Origin: Paulownia fortunei
Taxonomy: Eukaryota; Streptophyta; Magnoliopsida; Lamiales; Paulowniaceae
Reading direction: 5' to 3'
Assembly (NCBI GenBank): GCA_019321725.1
Contig: CM033113.1
Coordinates: forward strand, 12,214,001 to 12,278,000
DNA length: 64,000 bases
Shown here: in pieces, positions 12,801 through 24,255 of the stretch
Layout of the letters: each line of letters opens with the position of its first letter
Position numbering within the stretch: the first letter of the stretch is position 1
Notes under the pieces: generated by a model
Told to the model about the DNA's origin: nothing
Database searches by the model: none
What the model saw: only the letters and a program-made list of their open reading frames with translations
Position numbers and translations under genes: made by a program

Positions 12801-14754
12801 TTTTTTTTTGGTTAAATCTGCATGTGACTAGGTGTGGGGTTTGACACTGATCCTTACCCATTTATTTAAAATTATGAAAAAGAGTATAATATATATTTAA
12901 GACAATAAACGAGGAGCATTAACTCATTTTTCACTAATGTCATAAACATAATTTTGCAGAAATAAATATTGTGTACTTCTACCCTTACATAAATTATTTA
13001 AGCCTAAGATATGGAATGACTTTTGTGAAGTTAGATAATGCCTTAAGTTGTGAAGAAATCTGGTCCTAATGAATCTTCATCTTTGATAAGGTTAAGAAAT
13101 CAAGGTTTGCAGTATACTCCACAGTGTTGTTCCTGTCATGAAAGATGTGAGTTAATCTAATATTCATTTTCCCCATGTCTCGTTGACATTGTGTAACATG
13201 TTGCTGCAAATCCTAACTTCCATTTCGATCTCCTTGTAAGATAAAGAGAAGTACTTGTGAATCCACTTCAACTCGTAAATTTTGGACACCCATTTCATGA
13301 AAAATCCACAAGCCTTCCACTACACCAATGACCTCAACCATCGTATTGGTCGCCTTTCCTAGATAAGAAGACCACACAATTATTTGAGTTATCTTGAACA
13401 ATGCCTCCCGCTCCTACCACTCATGTATTCTCTTTAGATGCTCCATCAGTATTCAATTTGAACCAGCCAGGAGATGGTTTATCCCACCTCACCGCCAGTA
13501 CCTGCTTTCAAGCCAAGTGCATGAGCAACTATAATGTCACATTTCTAAAAATTCTTTATATCCAAAGTAACTCGAGAGATAGTGTCAAGAAGGGAAACTA
13601 TTTGACAAATATTTTGATTATGTTTGAAAGGCCTATTCTGATGCTTTGAGTCATTCTCTTGCACCAAGTGAACCATAAAATCAAGAAAGGTATGGCAGTC
13701 CTAATGTGATTAGCAACTCTGGCTGATTGATGCCAGAATTCAATTCACAATGAATCTATTTTTAGATGATTAATCTAAAATCTACTCTAAAAAAATGCCA
13801 CCCAAACAATCTTGTTACTATTGTAAAAAGATGTAAAAAGGTCTCATGATTACGTCAGCAGTTATATAAAGATGCCATCGCAAATCCATGATTCCTTATC
13901 TTCTCATCTACGAGGATCCAGTGTTGAATCAGTCGCTAGCAAAAAAGAAACATAGTAGAAGTAAGTAAGTTGACCATAACCTTTTAAAGATTTGTTGGAC
14001 TGGTTTAGCATCTATGATTTCCATCCATGAGGATTTAACTCAGGATCTCCCATCCATTGAAAGTTTCCACCAAGCTACATCATTGTTTGCCTGATTAAAT
14101 GAAAGACTAGCAATCTTAGCTGTGACATTTGTTGGCAAAATGGATTCTAATTTAGAAAGATCCCAGGGCATGTTCCCCTATAAATATTATTAACCTATAA
14201 TCCATCATCATGTACCTAAAAGGCTTAGGCCAAAAGCTACTCATGAAGCCAAATATCATACCAAAAAGAGAGATTTTCTATTCCTAAATTCCAATAAATA
14301 TTTGGCTCTACCTCTCTTCTAGTTCATACCAATCTCTTCCAACCCATGGAGTGCTCTAATTTAGCCTTAGGAATTGAAACAAAAATGATTGAACAATATT
14401 TATACCTCATAACTGATACCCAAAGGGAATTACTCGTGCGAAAGCACTACCACATCTTATAATCAAAAGCCCTTGCAACCTCCCGTGCAGAGCATATACC
14501 AAGCCCCTTCCTATTCGATTGGATAGTAATTTTTTGCCCATGAACACTAATAAATTTTGTGAATCCCCTCTGACGATCCCCAAAAAGTTTGAGCAAAAGG
14601 TTCTTCTAGCCAATGTAATACAGCTTTGGGCAAATGTAACAGTTGTAAAATATGATTTGACATCAAAGTTAATATATGCTTCATAAGCAGTAGCCTATCT
14701 TATTCGGATAACATGTTTTTCTATAAACCCTTTAGCCTCCTACACACCTCCACC
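12801..14754 (-). pseudogene. LINE ORF2 3' part (RT thumb to RNase H) remnant
   Basis: This is the 3' half of a plant LINE (non-LTR retrotransposon) on the minus strand. In order, reading leftward: DRLLLMKHILTLMSNHIL and LPKAVLHWLEEPFAQTFWGS at about 14690-14560, then GLGICSAREVARAFDYKMWW and FRTSNSLWV at about 14500-14410. These match the RT C-terminal region of plant LINEs. The RNase H domain follows: PGWFKLNTDGASKENT at about 13480-13430 (first catalytic Asp in TDGAS), then YLGKATNTMVEVIGVVEGLW and NLRVEVDSQV at about 13370-13270. It has frameshifts and stops, for example TGA after KENT. A run of nine T at 12801-12809 fits the LINE poly(A) tail. The reading resumes to the right of the hAT insertion at 18045. 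Confidence 0.8.
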
Positions 14755-15490
14755 TAGACCTGACCACGGTTCAGGAACCGCCGGTTACGGTTCGGAACCA
14801 CCGGTTCCACGGTTTAAGAAAATTCCGACCCTTAACCTTAACCGTCAAGGCCGGTTCCGGTTACAGTTCCGGTTAATCGCTGGTTCTGGTTCCGGTTCCA
14901 ACCCTTGAATTTTTTATTTATTTTTTTACCTATATTTTGAAAATTTGTAATTTTTTAATTAACTATTAATTTTATAAAATTGTAACTTTTGTAAAACAAA
15001 AACAAGGGTTTGAAATTTTAAACATATATTTGAATGAAAAATTTTGAACTTAAATTTTAAAAAAAAATATCATTATTTTTTTGAATTTAATGAATGTTTA
15101 ACTTAAATTTGAAAAAAAAATATTATCTAAAATTTAAAGTATCAAATATTCTAATTATAATAAATATATAAAAAAAGATATTCAACTTGAAATCTTAAAG
15201 TTTAAACTTAAATTTCAAAAAAAAATTGCACTTAAATTTTAAAAAAATATCCAAAAAAATTAAATTATATAATTAAAAATTATTTTAAAAATAAAAATGA
15301 GCTTGAATTAAATTTAAGTTGCCTACGTATCCTCTTAGGGTATAGAGGAATCAAAACTCACGTAGTTCTCTTACCTTTTAACCCTTCTTACCTTAGGGAG
15401 TGGCGTGGTTCAATCACTCTCACCCGTTCCCGTCGTTGTTCCATCTATGTCCTCCTCTTGATCTTTCTCTGAATCCGACTGATCTTGTCT

Positions 15491-17507
15491 TCATACTGAG
15501 GCCTTGATCCAATCATCAAGACATGTTTGGGCTTCTAAATTTTCGGGAGACAACGTTGAGCGTTTCTCACTCAATATATTACCTCCTGCACTGAAAACTT
15601 GTTCCAGTGCAATGGTTGAAGCAGGTGAAGCAAGTATCTCCTTCGCCATTACGGATAAAATTGGATACGTTTGCTTCTTTTGCGACCACCATCGCAAAAT
15701 ATCGAACTCTCCATCGTCATCTGTATCATTAAACTCAAATGAAACATTAAAATAACTCTCAAGTTCTTGGCTAGAACTTGAGGATCCTCGAGGACGTTTA
15801 ATTCGTTTCTAAGTAAAAGTTGTGCTGCTGTAAGTTTAAAACCACTACTACTACTAGTTTTATATATATCAACTTGAGTTGATTGTGGACCATATTTGGA
15901 ACTGTATTCATTATAAAAGTGTTCTAATTTTAAATATAATATTATTAATATCTATAGTATAATCATTTTCATTACGTGTTAAAGTATTGTAATAAATTAA
16001 TAACAAGTCTTGTAAACCATCTAATTTAAGTCTAGGATCAAAAACAACAGCAATTAAATTAATATCTGGAATTTCATAAAAATATTTTTTCCATTTCAAC
16101 TGCATTGATAAAGTACAATTTACTAAATTTTCATCTTGAGAGTTAATATTTTCATGTAAAACTGATGCAATATTACAACAATTTAATAATACTAAATGAG
16201 AAGTTGGGGAATAAACACTAGATAATTATAAAGTAGCATCATTAAATATTTTTAAAATATTACAAATTTTTTCACATACTGTCCAATGATGTGGATATAA
16301 ATGAAAAGAAGTAGAAATAATTTGTACAAAAAATTAACATAATAAATCTTTATAGTCGATAGATTCTTCTAATAATCTATATGTTGAATTCCAACGGGTT
16401 GGAACATCCCGTGGAAATTTTTTAGGCCTTACACCATTAGCCTTACAAAATCTAAACCATTGTTTATTAATATGTGGATGTGTCCATAAATAAGAAAATG
16501 CTTGTCTAATTGGTTTAAGTTGATTATCTAAAATTTTTAAGCCATCTTGTACACATAAATTTAAAATATGACATATACATCTAATATGAAAAAATTTACC
16601 ACCAATTGATGGTTCACATACAACTTTAAGATCACCAATACTAGCATTATTAGCTGCAGCATTGTCAAATGATATTGAAAAAATTTTATTAACTAAATTA
16701 TATTCTTTTAATATTAAAAATATAATTTGTGAAATATTTACCGCTGTGTGTGGACTATCAAAAACTCTAAATGCAAGTAATCTTTTTTGAAGTGTCAAGA
16801 ATTATCAATCCAATGACATGTAATACCCATATATGAATTTATTTGCCAATGATCACTCCAAATATCACTACATAAAGAAATTTTATTATTTATATTATTT
16901 AATAATTCTTTTAACTCTTTTTAGATTTATTATATAATTTTTTTACATAGCGTGTTAGTGTGGTTCGTGGAACACCTTTAGCTGCCGGATTATATGTTGT
17001 TTGAATTAATTCATTAAAAAAGAATTTATTTGCAAACCTAAAACTAAGATGTTCAACAGAAATAAATCTAGCTAAATTTTCTCTACATCTAATATCATTA
17101 TATTTAAATAAAGAAAGATCATTACCTCCACCGGTGCCGAAAGAAGCGAATGATGGCATTTTAGTTTGGGTACGATCAATGCCAAATTCTACTGGATGCT
17201 TCTTCTTCACATGTCTTTTCAAGGATGCATAACCGCCTCCGGATTGAAATTTGTAAGATTGCGAACAATATTTACACTTTGCTCGCATCTCTCCATTTGG
17301 AAGTGTTATTTTATCAAAATATTTAGTAAAAATAGAAGATTTGAGAGATGGAATAGATCGAGTGTGAGCATCACTCATTGTTTCTTGAGTAGTATACAAG
17401 TGAGTTTGCTCTTCATCACTTAACTCAACTTCACAATCGATGTTGAACCTTGGTTGCTCGTCGGTTGCGGGCATCTTTCCCTTACCTCTATTGCTTGAAC
17501 CAGCCAT
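15491..17507 (-). pseudogene. hAT transposase, frameshifted
   Basis: This is a transposase for cut-and-paste movement. The first ORF (17507-16911, 198 codons) holds a BED zinc finger at about residues 57-105 (IFTKYFDKI, CKYCSQSYKF, SLKRHVKKKHP), then ARFISVEHLSFRFA. Next, in another frame, come ISLCSDIWSDHWQINSYMGI and TCHWIDN (about 16870-16800). ORF 16798-16334 has LLAFRVFD, FSISFDNAAAN with an expected catalytic Asp, RCICHILNLCVQDGL, and VPTRWNSTYRLLEE. Then KWKKYFYEIPDINLIAVVFD (about 16095-16035) and the C-terminal dimerisation domain at 15697-15491 (WW, YPILSVMAKEILASPAST, EQVFSAGG, LSPENLEAQTCLDDW). Single-base indels near 16910 and 16800 break it. The start at 17507 is the first Met ahead of the BED finger. 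Confidence 0.9.
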
Positions 17508-17756
17508 TTTTTGATAAATGATAAAAATTTAGTATATAGAATTGAATAATAAATAATTAAAGATGAAATAAATGAAATATAAAAAAAATTAATGAAAGAA
17601 TTAAAATAATATAGAATTGAGAATGAATAATTAAGAGTGAAGATTAGAGAATTGAGAATTAGATAATTGATAGTTGAGAGTTGAGAGTTGAAGTGTGGAA
17701 AAAATGAAGAATTGATGGGTATTTATAGAAGAAATTTAAAAAAAAAATTAAAAAAA

Positions 17757-17862
17757 GTCAAACGGTCAAAAATTTGACCGTTTGACTTTGTGGCAACGGT
17801 CAAAAATTTGACCGTTGCCACAAGAGAGCCATTGGCAACGGTCAAAAATTTGACCGTTGCCA
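17757..17862. repeat. three tandem near-perfect palindromes in the hAT subterminal region
   Basis: Three copies of a hairpin share the core CGGTCAAA-AA-TTTGACCG: 17757-17786 (14-bp arms), 17788-17823 (17-bp arms) and 17833-17862 (14-bp arms), each with a 2-nt AA centre. Copies two and three share the longer arm TGGCAACGGTCAAA. Such subterminal repeats could be transposase-binding sites or form hairpins; the role is inferred. Confidence 0.85.
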
Positions 17863-18044
17863 CAAAAGAGCCGTTGGCAAAGGCTCTGTCATTTTTTCTT
17901 TTTTTTTTTTTTTTTTTTTTGAACCGCCGGGTCATCCCGGAGGTTCAGTCCGGGTACGAGTCCGCGGGTCGGACCTGTTGACCATGGATCAGCCACGGGC
18001 CGGGTCCGGTTTGGACCTGGCCCATGGTCAGGTCTGCCTCCACA

Positions 18045-18211
18045 ACAAAGTTTTCAAACAATGAATTTTTCAAATGACATTTATATATCAAGCCTCCAAG
18101 TAGGTGGGTGGAAGTTTTTTAAAAGTAAAGCATGTAATTCGCTTAATCGCCATAACTTTATTGTGATGAATCTGTTTACTCGCCACAAAAGAGAAGTTAA
18201 AGGGAATAAAA
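18045..18211 (-). pseudogene. LINE ORF2 fragment right of the hAT
   Basis: Read leftward on the minus strand it gives KVMAIKRI, then LPPTYLGGLIYKCH and LFENFVVE. This resembles the LP.TYLG.PL and LF..L stretch just before the thumb of plant LINE RTs. The reading continues across the hAT target site into RRLKGFIEKNML at about 14740. It stops where element B begins at 18212. I could not find its continuation beyond element B at 33137. Confidence 0.65.
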
Positions 18212-18383
18212 TGTAATTAGTGGATTTTATATCCATTTATTACCATTTGTTTAACTTTTTGATTAGTTTTTGAAATTTTTGTAAATTTTATTATCGTTTT
18301 TAATGTTTATTTTGCAGATTTGAAGATGAAAGAAGAATATCACTTAAATGTACTAAAATCTACATTTATTTTATATTTTTCAA

Positions 18384-18416
<33 letters not shown>

Positions 18417-19379
18417 TCGGGAATAGTAGCTACAGCTCTTAGGCGCTGTAGCTACTTGAAAATCATATTTTTCTAGTAAGGGCAGTGTTTAGGTGCTATC
18501 AATCGGTGCTTAGGCACCATTTTTGCCCTTTTTAGGGCATCTCCTATCAATATTAAATATTTCAAAAGCCTCCAAATCAGTTTTTAGAGAAGGGGAGAGG
18601 GAGAGAACAGAAAACAAGCCAAGAAAGAATAAGGAAGAAGTGAAAAAAATGAGAGATTTCTTTCAAAAGTTGAGAAGAAGACATCTACAATGGAAGAAAC
18701 TCATCCTACTTGCAAGTTTAATTTCATTTTTCTTTTTCTTTCATTAATTATGTCCATAGATATTGTTAAGTTATTATTAATTTTTACAATCATGAACTAA
18801 TTTATTTTTTTAGAGTTGTGATGTAATCTAATTATGATGTTTTGAATATTTGTATCAATTCAATTCTTGATTTATTTTTCAAGTTGAGTTTTCTACATTG
18901 TTCTCAATGATTTCAATTACTTGACCACTAATTGAATGATTTGCTAATTATATTGACCCAATAGGTGATATATGTGTCTAGTTCTATGTGTAGAAAACCA
19001 CAAATTGAATGTGAGATAGGAATATACTTACATGGTGTGTGTATTCTTATTCGAGATCTATAGAACCTAATGAATTGTTGATTCTTGTAATTCACATAGG
19101 AATATAGTAGGTTAATAATTGATAATATTTTTATTAGACCTTGGGAGAGGCTAGTAGATAATTTAGGAATTCTCAACTATCACTTGAGAATTAAATTGAG
19201 ATTAATGACATAAATTATTTAATTCGAATTAATTATGGTGAAATCATACCCCTAGGCTTTTAAGTTTTTAAATTTTATTATTAATTGATTTTGATTATTA
19301 GTTAGTCATTTATTCAAATAAAATTAGAGTTAATATACTTTCGGTACTTAATAATTCAACAGTTCTTGTGGGAATGATA
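18212..19379 (+). repeat. element B 5' LTR, first part
   Basis: It begins TGTAATTAGTGGATTTTATA, aligning with TGATAAGTGGATTTTATA at 31884. Matching blocks include CAGATTTGAAGAT, a GTAGCTACAGC hairpin, AAAGCCTCCAAATCA and a GA-rich tract. An AAT trinucleotide microsatellite at about 18388-18416 is absent from the 3' copy. The LTR breaks off at 19379, where TGATA and then the copia LTR begin. Its remaining 64 bases are at 28866-28929. Confidence 0.88.
18388..18416. repeat. (AAT)n microsatellite
   Basis: About nine consecutive AAT units sit in the element B 5' LTR. The 3' LTR has only a poly(A)-rich patch at the same place (about 32055), so the repeat expanded after insertion. Confidence 0.9.
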
Positions 19380-21602
19380 TGTTGGGTTAACTATAATCGC
19401 AGAGGTATATGCAACGGAAAATTAAAATTTTTATCAAACATAAATTTAACCCCTTTGATTCGAAAGCGATTTTAACGATCGCGCTTATTCAAGTGAATAT
19501 ATAAATAAATATAAAATCAGATTATACCTTTCGTGCACTCCAGTTGTTGTAGGAAATGAAGCAATCAGTTGTTTATCCTAAACTATCAGAACTCGTAGCA
19601 ATCCAAGTGTCTCCCTTCTATCAGGTCCACAATACGAAAAGCAACACCAATCAAAAGAATTCACTAGTATCCTTTTAATTGTTTACTAATCTAAAATCGA
19701 AGTATATTTTCAAGAACAATAAAGATTGATTTTTTAAGTTCTTAAAACAATAATATGAAGAAAATAACAAGAAACTGATTTTCTTTTTCTTTCTTTTCTT
19801 TTTTTTGAAGAGTAAAAATAGAAGACTTTAAACAAAATATTTTTGCTCAAATTTTTTAATTTTATTATGTAATTTTCATCCCTTATATATATAGGGCTGA
19901 AAATTTTAATCCTTTTCCAACTCTTGGAAAGTTTTTTTATTTTGAACTACTTCAAAACTTTATTTTGAAAGGATTCCAAATCTTGCAAGAACTCTTCTCT
20001 TTTCACTCTTTTATTGTATGTGGACTAAATTGAGACTACATTAATCATCAAAATTGTCTACATACATTATTGATATTAATTTGAACTCTTCAAATAATAT
20101 CAAGATAGATAAATATCATATATATATACTATAATTATATTTATACATAAATTAAATCTTAGTGGCCTATTTTATCCCATAAAATTGATCACTATATTTA
20201 TTTATCTATAAATATGTTAATTATATAAATCATATTTATTTAATTTATTCTTTTCATACTTTAGTGGGCTTCTTAAGTGATCCACATTTATTTTGGTTTT
20301 GGACTCAAAAATCCCCAAATCAATTCAATTTATTCAATCCCAATTTAATCAATCCAATTGATTAATTTAATTTACTCCAATTGGGCTTTCTAATCAAATT
20401 AGGTCCAATTAAATAATTCAATTACTTAATTAAATAATTTAATTTAACTATTAAATTAAATAGAATCCTTAATTAATTGATCAGTATTAATTAATTAATT
20501 TTCAACCATTGGATAAAATCTAAAATTAGATATGTTACTTTCCATAAAGATATGTGACCCTTTTAGATTCACTACTAAGCTAGTAGTGGGTTTACAACAT
20601 TTGCAACTTATGAATAAAAATTATTTTAATTAATTAATCTAATTAATTAATCCCCTTGGAATCAACTCCTTAATTCCAAGAACCTCACTATCCATGAAAA
20701 CACCTAGCAAGTAATCATGGCAAACTAGTCTTAGGTGAAATAGTGAGTAAACCTATTTCAGTTATGAGTACCATACACGTACGATCCTTTCAACAGCTAA
20801 TCTCCTGATTGAATCTAATGCATAAATTATAAGTCGAAACCCTAAATGATTCAATAACTATGATCCCATTTCAAGTTCTAATGATTCTTGATGAATCACA
20901 ATTCATACTGCCTTGACCAAGGTCTTTGAATCATGAACTATGAAAACACAGGAGATTCTCTTATTTAAAAAGACAAGTGTCGAATTCTATGTTGGCCACT
21001 AACAAACCTCCATGCACACCAGTGCAACACCCAACATACCCCATTTGTGATTGTCAAGCAATCAGAAGATATATTAAAGTGCTGCAGGATGCACACAAGC
21101 TACCATTGTGCCTCAAGTCTGGGGACTAGTCGTGTACTATCGCAACACAGAAGTTCTTATTTCGACGGGCAAAGCCTTAACTAAGAATTTCTTGCAGGCT
21201 ATATTCGGTGTACTTTTTTCCTAACAAGCACCCACATACATGCACTTACGTCTCTACGCTAATGCCAATAGAATGTGACATCCTCGTCTCACAAGCATGC
21301 ATTATATGTACGAGTCTTATTGAGCTATTTGATGTCCCATTTCAAAAAGCTCTCGACTCGAAACTTATTTAAGACCAAAGCTTTAGAAATATGTTCCATG
21401 ATCGCCATCATATACACGACCATGCCCCGTAGCTAAATTTGGTCTAAGGACTTTATCTAATGTGCAGAAATAAAAAAATGCAAGACATAAGATAAAGAAA
21501 ATGACTTTTTATTAATATGATTCCCAATAAGATTGTCTTTACAAAAGCAAAAGAGTATAATACACTCAATCTAATTGGGGCGTTGGGCATCCTACTCTAA
21601 TA
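19380..21602 (-). repeat. element C 3' LTR (left copy)
   Basis: In plus orientation it runs from TGTTGGGTTAAC to CTCTAATA. Read in element orientation it starts TATTAGAGTAGG, where the other copy starts TGTTAGAGTAGG, so the terminal G has become A. It is 2223 bp, long for copia. It aligns with 26743-28860 over nearly all its length. Confidence 0.93.
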
Positions 21603-21618
21603 ATCTCCCACTTGCCCT
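21603..21618 (-). promoter_or_regulatory. element C polypurine tract
   Basis: On the minus strand the bases directly upstream of the 3' LTR read AGGGCAAGTGGGAGAT, a purine-rich plus-strand primer site of the form common in plant copia elements. It overlaps the pol stop codon (21617-21619), so there is essentially no 3' untranslated spacer. Confidence 0.75.
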
Positions 21619-24255
21619 AGCTCCAATTACCCATATATCTAAGGCCCATCTTCTCAAGATGTCCATCGAATATCTTCTGTGCTAAGGGGTTAGTAAGTGG
21701 GTCTGGTACATTTTCTGTTGAGGCAACTCGATCCACAATGACGTCGCCTCTACCAATGATCTCTCTGATCAAGTGATATCGTCTCATTATGTGCTTGAAT
21801 CTTTGGTGAGATCTTGGCTCTTTTACTTACGCAATAGATCCATTATTATCACAGTAAATCATAACTAGATCAACAATGGATGGAATTACATCCAACCCTT
21901 GGATGAAATTTCTAATCCAAACAGCTTCTTTTGTTGTATCTGATGCAGCAATATATTCAGCTTCGGTGGTAGAATCTGCAGTCGTCTCTTGCTTGGAACT
22001 CTTCCAATTGACCGCACCACCATTCAAAGTGAATATGTATCCGGACATGGGCTTTGAGTCATCTATATCGGACTGAAAACTAGAGTCTGTATATCCCTCT
22101 AGTTTTAGTTCTCCATTGCCGTATATCAGAAAGATATCCTTAGTCCTTCTCAAGTACTTGAGAATCATCTTAACGGATTTTCAGTGTTCTTCCCCTGGAT
22201 TGGACTGATATCTGCTCGTGACACTCAAAGCATGTGCTATATCAGGCTTTGTACATAACATTGCATACATTATGCTCCCTATTGTAGAAGCATAAGGTAT
22301 GCGAGCCATCCTTTCTCTCTCTTCAAGTGTCTTAGGAGACATAACTTTAGAGAGTGAAACCCCATGACTCATAGGCAGAAATCCTCTTTTGGATTCCTCC
22401 ATGCTAAACTTTTTTAGCACTTTATCTATGTACATGGATTGAGATAGTCCGATCATCCTTCTGGATCTATCTCTATAGATCTTTATCCCTAGGATAAAAG
22501 ATGCATCTCCCAAGTCCTTCACGAAAAACTGATTAGATAACCAAGTCCTCGTTGACTGCAACATCCCTACATCATTCCCAATGAGTAGGATGTCATCAAC
22601 GTAGAGCACAACAAATATAACTGCACTCCCACTAATCTTCTTGTAGACACATGGTTCATCCGGATTCTTATAAAAGTTAAACGTTTTGATCGTTTCATCA
22701 AACTAGATGTTCCAACTCCTCAAAGCTTGTTTGAGTCCATAAATGAATCTGTGGAGCTTGCAAACCTTTTGCTTGCTCCCGTTGGATATGAAGCCTTCTG
22801 GCTGCTTCATATAGATCTCTTCCTTAATGTTTCCATTGAGAAAAGTGGTCTTCACATCCATTTGCCATATCTTATAGTCATAATATGCAGATATGGTTAA
22901 CAGTATCCATATGGATTTAAGCATCACTACTGGTGAAAAAGTTTTCTCATAATCAATTCCTTGCTTCTGAGTATAACCTTTTGCTATCAATCGTGCCTTA
23001 TAAGTCACTACCTCTCCATCTACTCCAAGCTTTCACTTGTAGACCCATTTGCAGCCAATGGGAACAATTCCCTGTGTTGGGTCCACCAAAGTCCATACCT
23101 TGTTGGAGTACATAGAGTCCATTTCGAACTACATAGCTTCTTGCCACTTCTTCGAGTCGATGTCAAACATCGTCTCTCCATAGCTTTTTGGATCCAAGGG
23201 GAGTCCCTCTTCTTTGTTCTCTAACAACAAGTTGTTCCTCTTAAATACCCTTGAGACCCTTTCGGATCATCGAAGAGATTGTGCCTTAGAGGGTCCAGCA
23301 TCAACTGGTGTACCATTTATTGCGTCAGTTGGGGTGTTCTATGGTTCTTAAACCTCTTCAAGTTCTACGACATTGCCACTTCCATCTGAAAGAAATTCTT
23401 CTTTAAGGAAGGTAGCATTCCTCGAAACAAACACCCTTTGTTCCGTGGCATCATAGAAATAGTATCCAATAGACTCTTTTGGATACCCCACAAACTTGCA
23501 TAAGCTGGATCTCATATCCAACTTATCTCCCACTAGCTGCTTCACATAAGCAGCACACCCCCATACCCTAAGGTATTTATAGGAAGGTGTCTTTCCATTC
23601 CACATCTCATATGGTGTTTCAGGCACGACTTTGGATGGCACCCTATTTAATAGGTATGTTGCCGTTTCTAAGGCATAGCCCCAGAATGAAAAAGGTAATG
23701 AAGTGAAGCTCATCATAAATCGAACCATGTCCAACAAGATTCAATTCCTGCCTTCCGTAACTCTATTAAGTTGGGGAGTAGGAGGAGGAGTTTACTGTGA
23801 GAGAATCCCATTCTCTTTTAGATAATCTAAAAGTTCTGTGCTTAAGTATTCACCTCCTCGATCAGATCGAAGAGCTTTTATACTTAATCCAATTTGTTTC
23901 TCTACTTCAGTTCTGAATTCTTTGAACTTTTCAAATACTTCAGACTTGTACTTTAAGAGGTATACATAACCATACCTAGAGAAGTCATCGGTAAAGGTTA
24001 AGAAGTAGTTATAGTTCCCACGGGCACTAACATTTAGTGGCCCACATACATCTGTATGGATCAAATCCAATAGATGCTTGGCTCGCTCCACTTGTCCAAC
24101 AAATGGAGATTTGGTCATCTTTCCTTTGAGGCAGGATTCACAAGTTGGTAGTTCTTACTCTTTCGTTAGATCAAGCAATTGTGCCAATATGTTAATCCAT
24201 TTCTCATAAATATGTCCTAATCTTGCGTGCCACGGGCTCATTGAACTATGATTAT
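21617..24255 (-). pseudogene. element C pol (integrase, RT, RNase H), nonsense-riddled
   Basis: All segments lie in one minus-strand frame. Integrase: HARLGH near 24230, ELPTCESCLKGKMTKSPF, LIHTDVCGPL with catalytic Asp, DDFSRYGYVYLLK, then KALRSDRGGEY with the second Asp (24118-23792), and WGCAAYVKQLVG (23737-23348). RT: KARLIAKGYTQKQGIDYEKT, WQMDVKTTFLNG (23008-22703), then LYVDDILLIGNDVG with the catalytic YVDD (22609-22181). RNase H: GYTDSSFQSDIDD, ETTADSTTEAEYIAA, VMIYCDNNGSIA (22168-21827), DPLTNPLAQKIFDGHLEKMG at the end. About ten in-frame stops interrupt it; several replace expected W, R or Q codons. Frame is otherwise preserved from 24118 to 21617, but it is offset by one from gag-PR. 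Confidence 0.93.

Larger units (their letters stand above)
14755..18036 (-). mobile_element. hAT DNA transposon (Ac/Tip100-type), 3.28 kb
   Basis: The left end starts TAGACCTGACCACGG and the right end finishes CCATGGTCAGGTCTG, giving imperfect terminal inverted repeats. An 8-bp target duplication flanks it: CCTCCACC at 14747-14754 and CCTCCACA at 18037-18044, one mismatch. Subterminal DNA is rich in CGGTTC-type motifs on the left (14768-14910). On the right are palindromes and a GC-rich block (17757-18036). A BED-finger/hAT transposase lies inside on the minus strand. Joining the flanks restores the LINE reading across the site, so the hAT inserted into a LINE. The transposase is broken, so the copy is not autonomous now. 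Confidence 0.93.

Noticed and set aside
17723..17981. Overlapping ORFs on both strands (70 and 63 codons) with repeated peptide
   Set aside because: They are produced by the palindromic repeats and poly-T of the hAT subterminal region, not by protein coding.
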